DNA of 64,000 nt, taken from positions 41,756 to 105,755 of the forward strand of contig NZ_MACH01000080.1 of the NCBI RefSeq assembly GCF_001884065.1, read 5' to 3'. The notes under the pieces were generated by a model. The model saw only the letters and a list, made by a program, of their open reading frames with translations, did no database searches and had not been told where the DNA came from. Position numbers and translations under genes: made by a program. The stretch comes from Bacillus proteolyticus. Its GTDB lineage: Bacteria > Bacillota > Bacilli > Bacillales > Bacillaceae_G. Below are positions 26,773 through 34,328 of this stretch, piece after piece. Position 1 is the first letter of the stretch. Each line of letters opens with the position of its first letter.

Positions 26773-27639
26773 ATGCAGCAAATTAAAAAAATAGGAAATT
26801 CATTTTGGTATATGACACCTGTTTCTGACACGGATAGACCTATATTAGGAATGGTCGTTGGAAAAGAAAAAACTTTAATGATTGATGCAGGGAATTCAGA
26901 AGCACATGCACAATTATTTTTAGAAATGTTAAAAGAACAGAATGTATCAAGTCCTGATTTTGTGGCACTAACGCATTGGCACTGGGATCATATTTTTGGA
27001 TTGTCTATACTACAAAATGCATTAACTATTGCACATACTGAAACGAAAAAGGAGATGCAGACATTAGTATCTTATGAATGGACAGATGATGCGTTGAACG
27101 CACGAGTAGAAGAAGGTACAGAAATTGAATTTTGTGCGGATTGTATCAAAAAAGAGTTTAGTGAACAACCAAGAAATATTAAAATTATCCCACCGAACTT
27201 AACGTTTCAGAATCAACTTGAATTAGATCTTGGTGAAGTGACATGCGTGTTAAAACATGTTGGCGGAGATCATGCACATGACTCTGTTGTTATGTATATG
27301 AAAGAAGAAAAGATATTGTTTTTAGGAGACTGTATATATGCTGATATTTTTTCTTCGAAGTGGAATTATACGACGAAACGAACGTTTAAATTAATAGATG
27401 AATTAGAGAAATTTGATGCTGAGACATATATTCTTTCTCATGGGACAGCTATAAATCGGGATGAGTTTTTACAAGAGATGCATTTGCTGAAAACAGTAGG
27501 AACTTATACGGAAATACATAAAGGCGATGAAGAGAAGATAAAGGAAGCTTTTAAACGAGATATAGATAGAGAATTAAATGAAGATGAACTAGAAACAATA
27601 ACGTTTTTTGTAAATGGCTATGAAATGAACAATCTGTAA
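26773..27639 (+). CDS. MBL-fold metallo-hydrolase
   Basis: The metal motif THWHWDHIFG (HxHxDH) is at about residue 75, followed by the downstream His in GGDHAHDS and an Asp in FLGDCIYAD. Together they indicate a dinuclear zinc hydrolase of the metallo-beta-lactamase superfamily. A C-terminal helical extension of about 60 residues follows the core. ATG 26773 is eight bases after GGAGG; the ATG at 26758 overlaps that site. The substrate is unknown. It converges on DUF2441 over a shared terminator. Confidence 0.82.
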   Translation: MQQIKKIGNSFWYMTPVSDTDRPILGMVVGKEKTLMIDAGNSEAHAQLFLEMLKEQNVSSPDFVALTHWHWDHIFGLSILQNALTIAHTETKKEMQTLVSYEWTDDALNARVEEGTEIEFCADCIKKEFSEQPRNIKIIPPNLTFQNQLELDLGEVTCVLKHVGGDHAHDSVVMYMKEEKILFLGDCIYADIFSSKWNYTTKRTFKLIDELEKFDAETYILSHGTAINRDEFLQEMHLLKTVGTYTEIHKGDEEKIKEAFKRDIDRELNEDELETITFFVNGYEMNNL

Positions 27640-27670
27640 AATACAAATCTAATCAAATGGCATTAAATTA

Positions 27671-27711
27671 CACAAAAAGAGTATTGAGAGTAAGTGCAAT
27701 ACTCTTTTTGA
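27671..27711. terminator. Bidirectional terminator
   Basis: CAAAAAGAGTATTG pairs exactly with CAATACTCTTTTTG around a 10-base loop between two convergent genes. Confidence 0.9.
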
Positions 27712-27713
27712 AA

Positions 27714-28316
27714 TTAAATTTGAAGTGATGAAAAGTCATCAATAATTTCCACTACTTCAATTTTCCCATTAATCAATAGCTCAGGAAGTTCATTTTCAAC
27801 GTTTCCCTTCCAATACTCTTTAGCTTGTTCAATTTTTTGAGAGAATGGAATACCATCTTCTTTCGGTAAAAGATTACCGTCACCTTCAAAAGAATTTCCA
27901 GTCACTTGTAGTTTAACAATCTGCAAAACTTCTCGATTGTAGGAATCAAATAATGCTTTCCATTTCAAAGCATCTTCATAGTTTTTGGCAGCATATAAGC
28001 AAGATAATCTGGAAGGGTATTCAGGATATTCTTGTAGCCTAACCATTTCTACAATCGTTTCTCTGACCGCTCTAATTGTTTGATCCATATAACTCATAAC
28101 TACTTTCGCATTTTCATTTTTTATATATAATCCGCCATTTGTATAATGATTTTTTAAAATTTGCATCGAATCTTCACCATTAGAATTTAATTGCGCTCTT
28201 TCAAAAAAGAAGCGATATAGGGTATTTGTTTGATTTTTGTCAAAATGAATGATTTGTCCTACACTCATTTTTTTCCTTGTAACGATGTGATAAGCGTAAA
28301 ATTCTGTTTCATGCAT
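27714..28316 (-). CDS. DUF2441 protein
   Basis: The 200-residue protein opens [27 protein letters not shown], the pattern of DUF2441, an uncharacterised family distantly like ADP-ribosyltransferase-fold or toxin-associated domains. A helical middle ([28 protein letters not shown]) follows. The start is fixed by AGGAGGAGAACC; ten upstream codons in the frame are rejected. A 16-bp inverted repeat lies just upstream (28334-28381). Function unknown. Confidence 0.6.
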   Translation of the reverse strand: MHETEFYAYHIVTRKKMSVGQIIHFDKNQTNTLYRFFFERAQLNSNGEDSMQILKNHYTNGGLYIKNENAKVVMSYMDQTIRAVRETIVEMVRLQEYPEYPSRLSCLYAAKNYEDALKWKALFDSYNREVLQIVKLQVTGNSFEGDGNLLPKEDGIPFSQKIEQAKEYWKGNVENELPELLINGKIEVVEIIDDFSSLQI

Positions 28317-28333
28317 GGTTCTCCTCCTAGAAG

Positions 28334-28381
28334 TTATATATTTCAATGTTAAATTTAATAATTCGACATTGAAATATATAA
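28334..28381. repeat. Perfect 16-bp inverted repeat in the DUF2441 leader
   Basis: TTATATATTTCAATGT at 28334-28349 is the exact reverse complement of 28366-28381, with a 16-base AT-rich spacer. It lies 18-65 bases upstream of the DUF2441 start and could be an operator or an RNA stem in the leader. Confidence 0.6.
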
Positions 28382-28528
28382 AACCTTTATAAATAAAAGT
28401 GAGAGTTCGGGTTGAGAGGAAAGAAAAAATATGAAAACGTTTTAAATTTGTTCACAAAATGTTCACTTACGAAGAGGTTTCCAATATCGATATAATGACA
28501 AAGACTCAAAGAGAAGGGATGATGAAAA

Positions 28529-29014
28529 TTGCCAACGACAAGAAAGGAAAACCTCCAATTTGGTATGATGATGTGCCTCGGGATGGTTATAGTTATGACG
28601 TTTTACAATATATTATTGAATGGAGCAGGAGGGCCAATTCATATTAAGGAGATCGCATTAGAATTACTAATTGGATTTATGATTGCACTATTAATTGAAA
28701 TATGTATCGTTGGACCTTGTGAGAAAAAAATTGTATTCGCGTTACCATTTGATAAATCGAAGAAAATAAATATTATACTTGCGATGGCGACAGCAATGGT
28801 AATCGGAATGGTGTTCTTTATGTCATTTCTTGGTATGGCTATGATGTATTTACATAACGGGCTACATGGTGACTCATTTATTTCTATTTACTTTTCAATT
28901 TTTATTAAAAACTTCATGATGGCGTATCCACTACAATTAATCATTATGGGACCGTTAGTACGTTTCTTATTTGCAAAGTTTGTTATGAAGAATAAACCTG
29001 TTAATATAGAGTAG
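28529..29014 (+). CDS. DUF2798 membrane protein
   Basis: The 161-residue protein has four hydrophobic helices in two similar halves, each ending in a basic residue cluster (VGPCEKKIVFALPF and MGPLVRFLFAKFV), as in DUF2798. TTG 28529 follows AAGGGATGATG at nine bases; no better ATG exists before the first helix. Members are small inner-membrane proteins of unknown role. An AAAACGTTTT dyad and a GTTCAC direct repeat lie 65-100 bases upstream and may be control sites. A terminator follows. Confidence 0.65.
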   Translation: MPTTRKENLQFGMMMCLGMVIVMTFYNILLNGAGGPIHIKEIALELLIGFMIALLIEICIVGPCEKKIVFALPFDKSKKINIILAMATAMVIGMVFFMSFLGMAMMYLHNGLHGDSFISIYFSIFIKNFMMAYPLQLIIMGPLVRFLFAKFVMKNKPVNIE

Positions 29015-29052
29015 TTATTATTTATAAAACATTATATATAGATGAAATCATA

Positions 29053-29088
29053 AAAACACATCTCAAATATTTTGAGGTGTGTTTTTTC
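29053..29088 (+). terminator. Rho-independent terminator
   Basis: AAAACACATCTCAAA pairs with TTTGAGGTGTGTTTT around TATT, followed by TT. Confidence 0.88.
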
Positions 29089-29194
29089 TTATTCATTCTC
29101 AGTTATTTTCATAGTAATGTGACATTTGTCCTTTTGCCTTTGTAGGATTATAGCTTTTAATTAAGTCAGAAATAGAAAATTAGGAGATGATTTT

Positions 29195-29620
29195 TTGAAG
29201 GGCATTGTATTTGCTATTTTTGCTGGTCTATTTATAACACTTCAAGGAACCTTTAATGCGAAACTTAGTTCACATATCGGCATATGGTCAACGAGTATTA
29301 TAACGCATTTAATTGGGTTTCTTATTGCCACTACTGTATTTTTGGTAAAGAAAAAAGAGAAAGTAACGGATTTAAAGGGTGTGAAAAAAGTATATTTAGC
29401 AGCCGGTGCATTCGGTGGTTTGATTATTTGTGCAGAAACTATGGCGATATATTCAATGGGAGTTACATTAACAGCTGGAACACTTTTGGTTGCACAATTA
29501 TTAACAGCAACTGTTATTGAAATGAAAGGACTGTTTCATATAAAAAAGATAGCAATGGAGAGATATCACATTGTGGGAACAATAGTAATGATTATAGGTA
29601 TTGCTGTATTTAATATGTAA
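29195..29620 (+). CDS. YdcZ-type (DUF606) small DMT transporter 1
   Basis: The 141-residue membrane protein has five short helices and the DUF606 N-terminus GLFITLQGTFNAKLSSHIG. YdcZ proteins are half-size members of the drug/metabolite transporter superfamily and usually act as paired subunits. TTG 29195 follows TAGGAGATGA. A Crp/Fnr regulator begins 14 bases after its stop and a second YdcZ follows, so the three form an operon. Confidence 0.78.
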   Translation: MKGIVFAIFAGLFITLQGTFNAKLSSHIGIWSTSIITHLIGFLIATTVFLVKKKEKVTDLKGVKKVYLAAGAFGGLIICAETMAIYSMGVTLTAGTLLVAQLLTATVIEMKGLFHIKKIAMERYHIVGTIVMIIGIAVFNM

Positions 29621-29633
29621 ATGAAAGGAGGAA

Positions 29634-30332
29634 ATGAAAGTGGAGAATAGATCAGAATTAATTATTCAATATTTGAAAGCTTATAATATGCTTGAAATTT
29701 TTTCAGGAATAAGTACTGATTATTTTCAAGTAAATCATTTTGAAAAAGGCAAGCTTATTTGCAATATAGATGATGAAATGGATCGTTTGTATTTCGTTGT
29801 TAAAGGTAAAGTAAAAGTTTACACGATTACACCAGAAGGAAAGAAACTCATCCTTCGTTTTATTAATCCATTGGCAGTTGTTGGCGATATTGAATTAATA
29901 CAAAAAAGTAAGACGCATAATGTCGTTGAAGCTTGTTCAGGTGTTGTAGCTATCTCCATTTCTAATACAGTTATTAGAAACAAGTTATTACATGATCCTA
30001 TATTTATGAACTTCTTGTTTGAAAACATTGCGAACACGTTAAAAATATCGACCCGTTTTACAGCTCTTAATTTACTTTATCCTGTAGAAGTACGTGTAGC
30101 TAGTTATTTACTTTCAATTTCAACAGATAGTAACGGGAATATGTATAAAGAGGATTTGGATTCAACTTCGGTATCAAGTATTGCGGATTTTATAGGAGTA
30201 AGTTATAGGCACGTAATTCGGGTGTTACAAAAATTTTATAAAGAAAAATTAATTGAAAAGAAAAATGGAGTTATTGTAATTAAAGAATTTTTTAGAATGA
30301 AGGAAGTTTCTAAAAATAATATATATGAGTAA
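29634..30332 (+). CDS. Crp/Fnr-family transcription regulator
   Basis: The cyclic-nucleotide-binding beta-barrel covers residues 20-130 (FEKGKLICNIDDEMDRLYFVVKG-type phosphate cassette region). A dimer helix follows and a C-terminal winged helix is at about 170-225 (SVSSIADFIGVSYRHVIRVLQKF). It resembles YeiL-type regulators. There is no N-terminal Cys cluster for an iron-sulphur centre, so it is not an Fnr. An AAAGGAGGAA site precedes ATG. Its place between two transporter subunits suggests that it controls them. Confidence 0.82.
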   Translation: MKVENRSELIIQYLKAYNMLEIFSGISTDYFQVNHFEKGKLICNIDDEMDRLYFVVKGKVKVYTITPEGKKLILRFINPLAVVGDIELIQKSKTHNVVEACSGVVAISISNTVIRNKLLHDPIFMNFLFENIANTLKISTRFTALNLLYPVEVRVASYLLSISTDSNGNMYKEDLDSTSVSSIADFIGVSYRHVIRVLQKFYKEKLIEKKNGVIVIKEFFRMKEVSKNNIYE

Positions 30333-30351
30333 TGAAAGGGAGAGGAAGATT

Positions 30352-30816
30352 TTGATTGGATTTAGTTTAGCTATATTAGCTGGAATATTAATTAGCTTAC
30401 AATCTGTTTTTAATACGAAAGTGAATGAAAATGTAGGACAGTGGTTAACAACTACATGCGTTCTTGGAATAGGTCTCATAAGTTCTGTTATATTTTATAT
30501 CATTACAGAGAAAAGTATTATCATTAATTTTTATACTGCAAATTATTTATTTTATATAAGTGGATTGTTTGGCATTGGACTAATTATTTGTATAATGGGC
30601 GCAATAAAGAGTTTAGGTCCAGCGTATACGGTGTTAATTAGCCTTATTACTCAATTAGTCGTTGCATTGTGTATCGATACATTCGGATGGTTTGGAATGG
30701 AGAGCGTACCATTACAAATAAATAAATTAGTTGGAATAGGTCTATTAATTGTAGGGGTAGGAATTTTTAAAAATCTTTTTTCGAATAAGAAAGCTATTAA
30801 AATAAATGAGCGATAA
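30352..30816 (+). CDS. YdcZ-type (DUF606) small DMT transporter 2
   Basis: A paralogue of the protein at 29195 (GFSLAILAGILISLQSVFNTKVNENVG) with five helices and 154 residues. I choose TTG 30352, preceded by GGGAGAGGA, because it aligns with the paralogue's TTG start; the ATG at 30325 overlaps the Crp gene and lacks a site. The two YdcZ proteins probably form a heterodimeric exporter. A terminator lies about 140 bases downstream. Confidence 0.75.
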   Translation: MIGFSLAILAGILISLQSVFNTKVNENVGQWLTTTCVLGIGLISSVIFYIITEKSIIINFYTANYLFYISGLFGIGLIICIMGAIKSLGPAYTVLISLITQLVVALCIDTFGWFGMESVPLQINKLVGIGLLIVGVGIFKNLFSNKKAIKINER

Positions 30817-30956
30817 AGAGAGAGGATAAGTGATCTAGTATATGTTGCAAGATTTTATAAAGTTTTTTGGTTAATCTAGTAACAAACGAAAACCTTAAAA
30901 CCCACACCAGGATAGGAATGTATAAAAAAATAAATAGAGTCATAGAAAAAGAAAAA

Positions 30957-30998
30957 GAAAAAGGCAGATCCCCACTTTCACAAGGAATCTGCCTTTTC
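30957..30998 (+). terminator. Rho-independent terminator
   Basis: AAAAGGCAGAT pairs with ATCTGCCTTTT around a C-rich loop, with further T residues. The 254-base gap around it shows no gene. Confidence 0.85.
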
Positions 30999-31070
30999 CT
31001 TGCTACCGATAATGATGCGTTATGTTAATTGAGCATGAATGTGGTATACAATAAATTAGAGGTGAAAATT

Positions 31071-31583
31071 ATGAATCGAGAACAAGCCATTCAAATACTT
31101 GAAAAATACTCTCCTATGCCTGATGACGAGGATTTAACTGAAGAAATGATAGATGAATACGCAAGTGCAATTACATATTTTGAGGAGAATCCACATCCAA
31201 GTTGCATAGAGCCTATTATGATGACCTTTAGTTTAGATGATTGTTATGGTGTATATGACCATGCAACAGGTGTATTATGTGAGTTTAGTAACGATGAGGT
31301 AGTACCATACCTAATTAGAGCTATACAAGATAAACATGAAGGTAGAAGATACTGGGGAACAGAAGTAGCTAAATTCTTTCCGGATATAAGATTAATTAGT
31401 TCTTTATTGACTTGTATTGACGATCCAAATGATGAAATTCGAGAATATGTAGCTTACGTATTAAGTAAGATTGGTGATAAGTCAGTTTTGCCTGTATTAC
31501 TTAATAGACTACTAAAGGAACACAATGAAGATGTTTGTGAGGAATTAAAACAAGCTATCTCAAAACTAGAAAGACTTAAATAA
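31071..31583 (+). CDS. HEAT-repeat protein
   Basis: The 170-residue cytoplasmic protein has an acidic N-terminus and helical repeats in the second half (EVVPYLIRAIQDKHEGRRYW, PNDEIREYVAYVLSKIGDKS, VLPVLLNRLLKEHNEDVCEE), typical of PBS-lyase/HEAT units that act as protein-binding scaffolds. ATG 31071 follows AGAGGTGA; the 14 upstream codons lack a site. The stop codon coincides with the first base of a dispersed repeat. Function unknown. Confidence 0.65.
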   Translation: MNREQAIQILEKYSPMPDDEDLTEEMIDEYASAITYFEENPHPSCIEPIMMTFSLDDCYGVYDHATGVLCEFSNDEVVPYLIRAIQDKHEGRRYWGTEVAKFFPDIRLISSLLTCIDDPNDEIREYVAYVLSKIGDKSVLPVLLNRLLKEHNEDVCEELKQAISKLERLK

Positions 31584-31680
31584 CTTCCGAGAACGAGAAT
31601 TATGTAAATGAGCTGTCCAAATGGATGGCTTATTTTATTTTTGCTTAGCGTGTTTTTCTTCAAAAATGCTGGCGATACGC
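31581..31680 (+). repeat. 100-bp dispersed repeat, copy B
   Basis: It matches the reverse complement of 13081-13180. It begins at the TAA of the HEAT gene. The remaining part of the gap to 32070 has a hairpin (31663), a palindrome (31723) and another hairpin (31783), and no gene. Confidence 0.7.
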
Positions 31681-31695
31681 CAACGCCAGCATTTT
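31663..31695 (+). terminator. Strong hairpin at the end of repeat B
   Basis: AAAATGCTGGCG pairs exactly with CGCCAGCATTTT around a 9-base loop, ending in TTTT. It probably terminates the HEAT gene. Confidence 0.8.
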
Positions 31696-31722
31696 AAGAA
31701 ACTTATCGTTCACCAAAACGAA

Positions 31723-31748
31723 AAAAATTTGAAGTACTTCAAATTTTT
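31723..31748. repeat. Perfect 26-bp palindrome
   Basis: The two 13-base arms AAAAATTTGAAGT and ACTTCAAATTTTT abut without a spacer. It may be a bidirectional terminator remnant or a binding site. Confidence 0.5.
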
Positions 31749-31782
31749 AGCTAGATGACTATGTATCGGTCCCCCATAATAA

Positions 31783-31818
31783 AAAGGCAGGAACATATCA
31801 AATATGTTCCTGTCTTTG
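31783..31818 (+). terminator. Terminator-like hairpin
   Basis: AAAGGCAGGAACATAT pairs with ATATGTTCCTGTCTTT (one G-U pair) around CAA. No gene ends directly before it, so its partner gene may have been lost. Confidence 0.6.
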
Positions 31819-32070
31819 ATTTAATTAAATTAAATTTAACATCTATGACCTAAATATAAATTTATTGAGGTCTTTTTTTTGTTGTTTTTGTAGTTATGTG
31901 AACTAAAGTAGAGGAGTATTAGAAGTGGTTTTAGGAAAGAAGAATATGGCCGGAAATAAAATATTACTAAACATATATAACTAATGAATGCAATGTCTTT
32001 TTCAGTTATTATGTTGTAAATCATTTTATGATAAAATCTATTACATAATTAAATAAAGGGGTAATATTCT

Positions 32071-32142
32071 GTGGGTTATTTCTCAAATAGTTTATTAGTT
32101 TTGTTTGTTCTTATCGTATGTAGCTGTATGATTTTTGGTTGA
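32071..32142 (+). CDS. YjcZ-like small sporulation membrane peptide
   Basis: GTG 32071, ten bases after AAAGGGG, starts a 23-residue hydrophobic peptide (GYFSNSLLVLFVLIVCSCMI then FG). The aromatic/Gly head and a single leucine/valine helix resemble the YjcZ family of tiny sporulation-associated proteins. A strong terminator 22 bases after the stop supports a real transcript. Confidence 0.5.
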   Translation: MGYFSNSLLVLFVLIVCSCMIFG

Positions 32143-32164
32143 TAATATAATGATAGTCTTATAT

Positions 32165-32200
32165 AAAAGAAGTTAACTCTGGTGAGGTAACTTCTTTTTA
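32165..32200 (+). terminator. Terminator of the YjcZ-like gene
   Basis: AAAAGAAGTTA pairs exactly with TAACTTCTTTT around a 12-base loop, followed by TA-rich DNA. Confidence 0.85.
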
Positions 32201-32328
32201 TTTTATGTTGAGAAGGAATTCTATTTTTCTTATTGAAGTTTGTACTAGTTATTTTCACGTCGATCAGAATTTTTTTATAAAGGGTAGTTTTATGAAATAT
32301 AAACAAGCCAGAGAATAGGGAGTATTAC

Positions 32329-32736
32329 ATGGAAAATAGTATACGCTACACAAGTGAACATCCTACAGATTTTAATGGATTATTAGTCTTATACGAATCT
32401 TTAGGATGGAATTCTCTTAAATTAACGGTTAACGAATTGGAACAAATGTGTAAACAAAGTTGGTATGCAATTTATGTTTTTAAAGAGCAACAATTAATTG
32501 GGATGGGGCGTGTTATATCCGATGGAGTAATAACAGGTGTTATTTGTGGTGTATGTGTATTGCCAGAATATCAGTCCATTGGTATTGGAAAAGAAATAGT
32601 AGAACGATTAATCCAGCACTGTGAACAAAACAAGGTTATTCCGCAACTAATGTGTGTAGATAAATTGCAATCTTACTATGAAGCTATAGGGTTTCAGGCA
32701 TTCTCTATTGGGATGACAAAACAAATTATAAGATAG
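32329..32736 (+). CDS. GNAT N-acetyltransferase
   Basis: The 135 residues form a single GNAT domain. The acetyl-CoA loop is VLPEYQSIGIGKEIVERLIQ (Q/RxxGxG/A pattern) and the C-terminal YYEAIGFQAF is the usual end. It is close to PA4866-type/YhbS-like small acetyltransferases. An AGGGAG site precedes ATG. The acceptor is unknown. An MBL gene begins 66 bases later, possibly cotranscribed. Confidence 0.82.
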   Translation: MENSIRYTSEHPTDFNGLLVLYESLGWNSLKLTVNELEQMCKQSWYAIYVFKEQQLIGMGRVISDGVITGVICGVCVLPEYQSIGIGKEIVERLIQHCEQNKVIPQLMCVDKLQSYYEAIGFQAFSIGMTKQIIR

Positions 32737-32802
32737 CAGGGCTTTAAATTCTCGGTGTAATCGTACATATTTTCAAACTTCATTATAAAGGAGAATTACT
32801 GT

Positions 32803-33456
32803 ATGGAGATTGCTAAAGGAGTAGGAATGCTATATCTTGAGTTTCAAGAGTATATTATTCACCCGATTCTTTTATGGGATGATGAAATGGCAGTTTTAAT
32901 AGATACTGGTTTTCCTGGACAATTTAGAGATATACAAGTAGAGATGGAGAGGATTGGGGTATCATTTGAAAAGCTAAAAGTCGTGATTTTGACGCATCAG
33001 GATATAGATCATATAGGTAGCCTTCCTGAATTATTGGAGAACGGTGTAAGCGATATTAAAGTTTATGCGCATGAGCTAGATAAGCCATATATTGAGGGGG
33101 ATTTACCTTTATTGAAAGATGGAAATGTAGAGAATCCACCAAAAGGAAAAGTAAGTACTACTGTGATTGATGGGCAAGAACTTCCATATTGCGGTGGGAT
33201 ACTAATTCTCCATACTCCAGGGCACACACCGGGTCATATAAGTTTATATTTGAAACAAAGTAAAACTCTTGTCGCTGGGGACTCTATGTATAGTTTGAAT
33301 GGAAAGTTAGGAGGAGTTCATGCCCCAACTACACTAAATGTAAAGGAAGCACAACAATCTTTAGAGAAGTATTTAAATCTAGATATCGAATCTGTAGTTT
33401 GTTACCATGGGGGATTAAGTAAGGAGAATATAAATGTTCAACTTCAAAAATTGTAA
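32803..33456 (+). CDS. MBL-fold metallo-hydrolase (YflN/lactonase-like)
   Basis: The motif ILTHQDIDHIGSL replaces the first His of HxHxDH with Gln, as in a YflN-like subgroup. The later HTPGHTPGHISLYL, AGDSMY and C-terminal CYHGG motifs supply other metal ligands. The 217-residue size is that of small lactonase or glyoxalase II-like enzymes. AAAGGAGAA precedes ATG. Substrate unknown. A terminator shared with the convergent tetR follows. Confidence 0.82.
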   Translation: MEIAKGVGMLYLEFQEYIIHPILLWDDEMAVLIDTGFPGQFRDIQVEMERIGVSFEKLKVVILTHQDIDHIGSLPELLENGVSDIKVYAHELDKPYIEGDLPLLKDGNVENPPKGKVSTTVIDGQELPYCGGILILHTPGHTPGHISLYLKQSKTLVAGDSMYSLNGKLGGVHAPTTLNVKEAQQSLEKYLNLDIESVVCYHGGLSKENINVQLQKL

Positions 33457-33528
33457 AAGTTGAGGATAAATTTTTTTTGTTAAATAGTGCTAAAGTATCA
33501 TCTGAATACTAGTATATAAATAAATAAT

Positions 33529-33568
33529 AAAAGAGCATGTTTGAAAAAAATTCAAACATGCTCTTTTA
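33529..33568. terminator. Bidirectional terminator
   Basis: AAAAGAGCATGTTTG pairs exactly with CAAACATGCTCTTTT around a 9-base loop, between convergent genes. Confidence 0.92.
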
Positions 33569-33589
33569 TTAAAGGAAATCTATTTAATT

Positions 33590-34207
33590 TTAATGACTTA
33601 ACCCATTCCAATAAAACGAAACGATTTCTTTTGCTAATTCATCTATATTTGCAAGAATAGGATTGTGATTTTCATCTTTAAAATTCCCGATTGATAATAA
33701 AGATACGAATGCATGAGCCGTAAATTTAGCGTTTCCTTTCGGGATTTCTCCAATTTGCATTGCATTATCGAGTGCCTTTTCTAATACTTCATACATGCTA
33801 TCTTCAGCATTTTTTAATTGTTTCAATTGCTCTGCAGATAACGATAGTTTTGCATCTTTCATAAAGTTCTTCATATCAATATCCATCGTTGCGTGTAAGT
33901 ATACTGTAGCAAAGTCCAATAATCTTTCTTCTAAATTCTTATTTGTAGAGAGGATTTGATCCATATTTTCTCTTATTCGCACCATCATTTGAATCATAGT
34001 AGCGGTAAATAAATCCGCTTTTGTTGAATAGTAATAGTAGACGGTTGCTTTTGTAACACCACATTCTTTCGCGACCTCATCCATCGAAACAACTTGATAA
34101 TTTTGAGTGAGAAATAACCTAGTTGCAACTTCTAAAATGATTTCTTTTGTAGATTTTGTATTTTTATTTTGACGAGGCCTTCCGAGAGGACGTTGTTTTT
34201 GTTCCAA
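33590..34207 (-). CDS. TetR/AcrR-family repressor
   Basis: A basic leader (RPLGRPRQNKNTKSTKE) precedes the TetR helix-turn-helix MDEVAKECGVTKATVYYYYS. A helical ligand domain of about 140 residues follows. It is divergent from the MMPL transporter 121 bases away and is very likely its local repressor. The shared gap contains ACTGACCAGT near 34279, a dyad-like core that could be the operator. ATG follows a GGAGCG site. Confidence 0.85.
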   Translation of the reverse strand: MEQKQRPLGRPRQNKNTKSTKEIILEVATRLFLTQNYQVVSMDEVAKECGVTKATVYYYYSTKADLFTATMIQMMVRIRENMDQILSTNKNLEERLLDFATVYLHATMDIDMKNFMKDAKLSLSAEQLKQLKNAEDSMYEVLEKALDNAMQIGEIPKGNAKFTAHAFVSLLSIGNFKDENHNPILANIDELAKEIVSFYWNGLSH

Positions 34208-34328
34208 CTACATTCGCTCCTGACATTTATTATTGAGATAATTATAACATAATTTTTAATCATTCTTGATTAATTAACTGACCAGTATATATAATTAATA
34301 TTGGAAGGAAAAAGGAAGGTGGGTTTTT

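Noticed and set aside
28431-28447. TGAAAACGTTTTAA as a catabolite-response element
   Set aside because: The dyad resembles a cre core, but the outer CA is missing and the gene context gives no carbon-source link.
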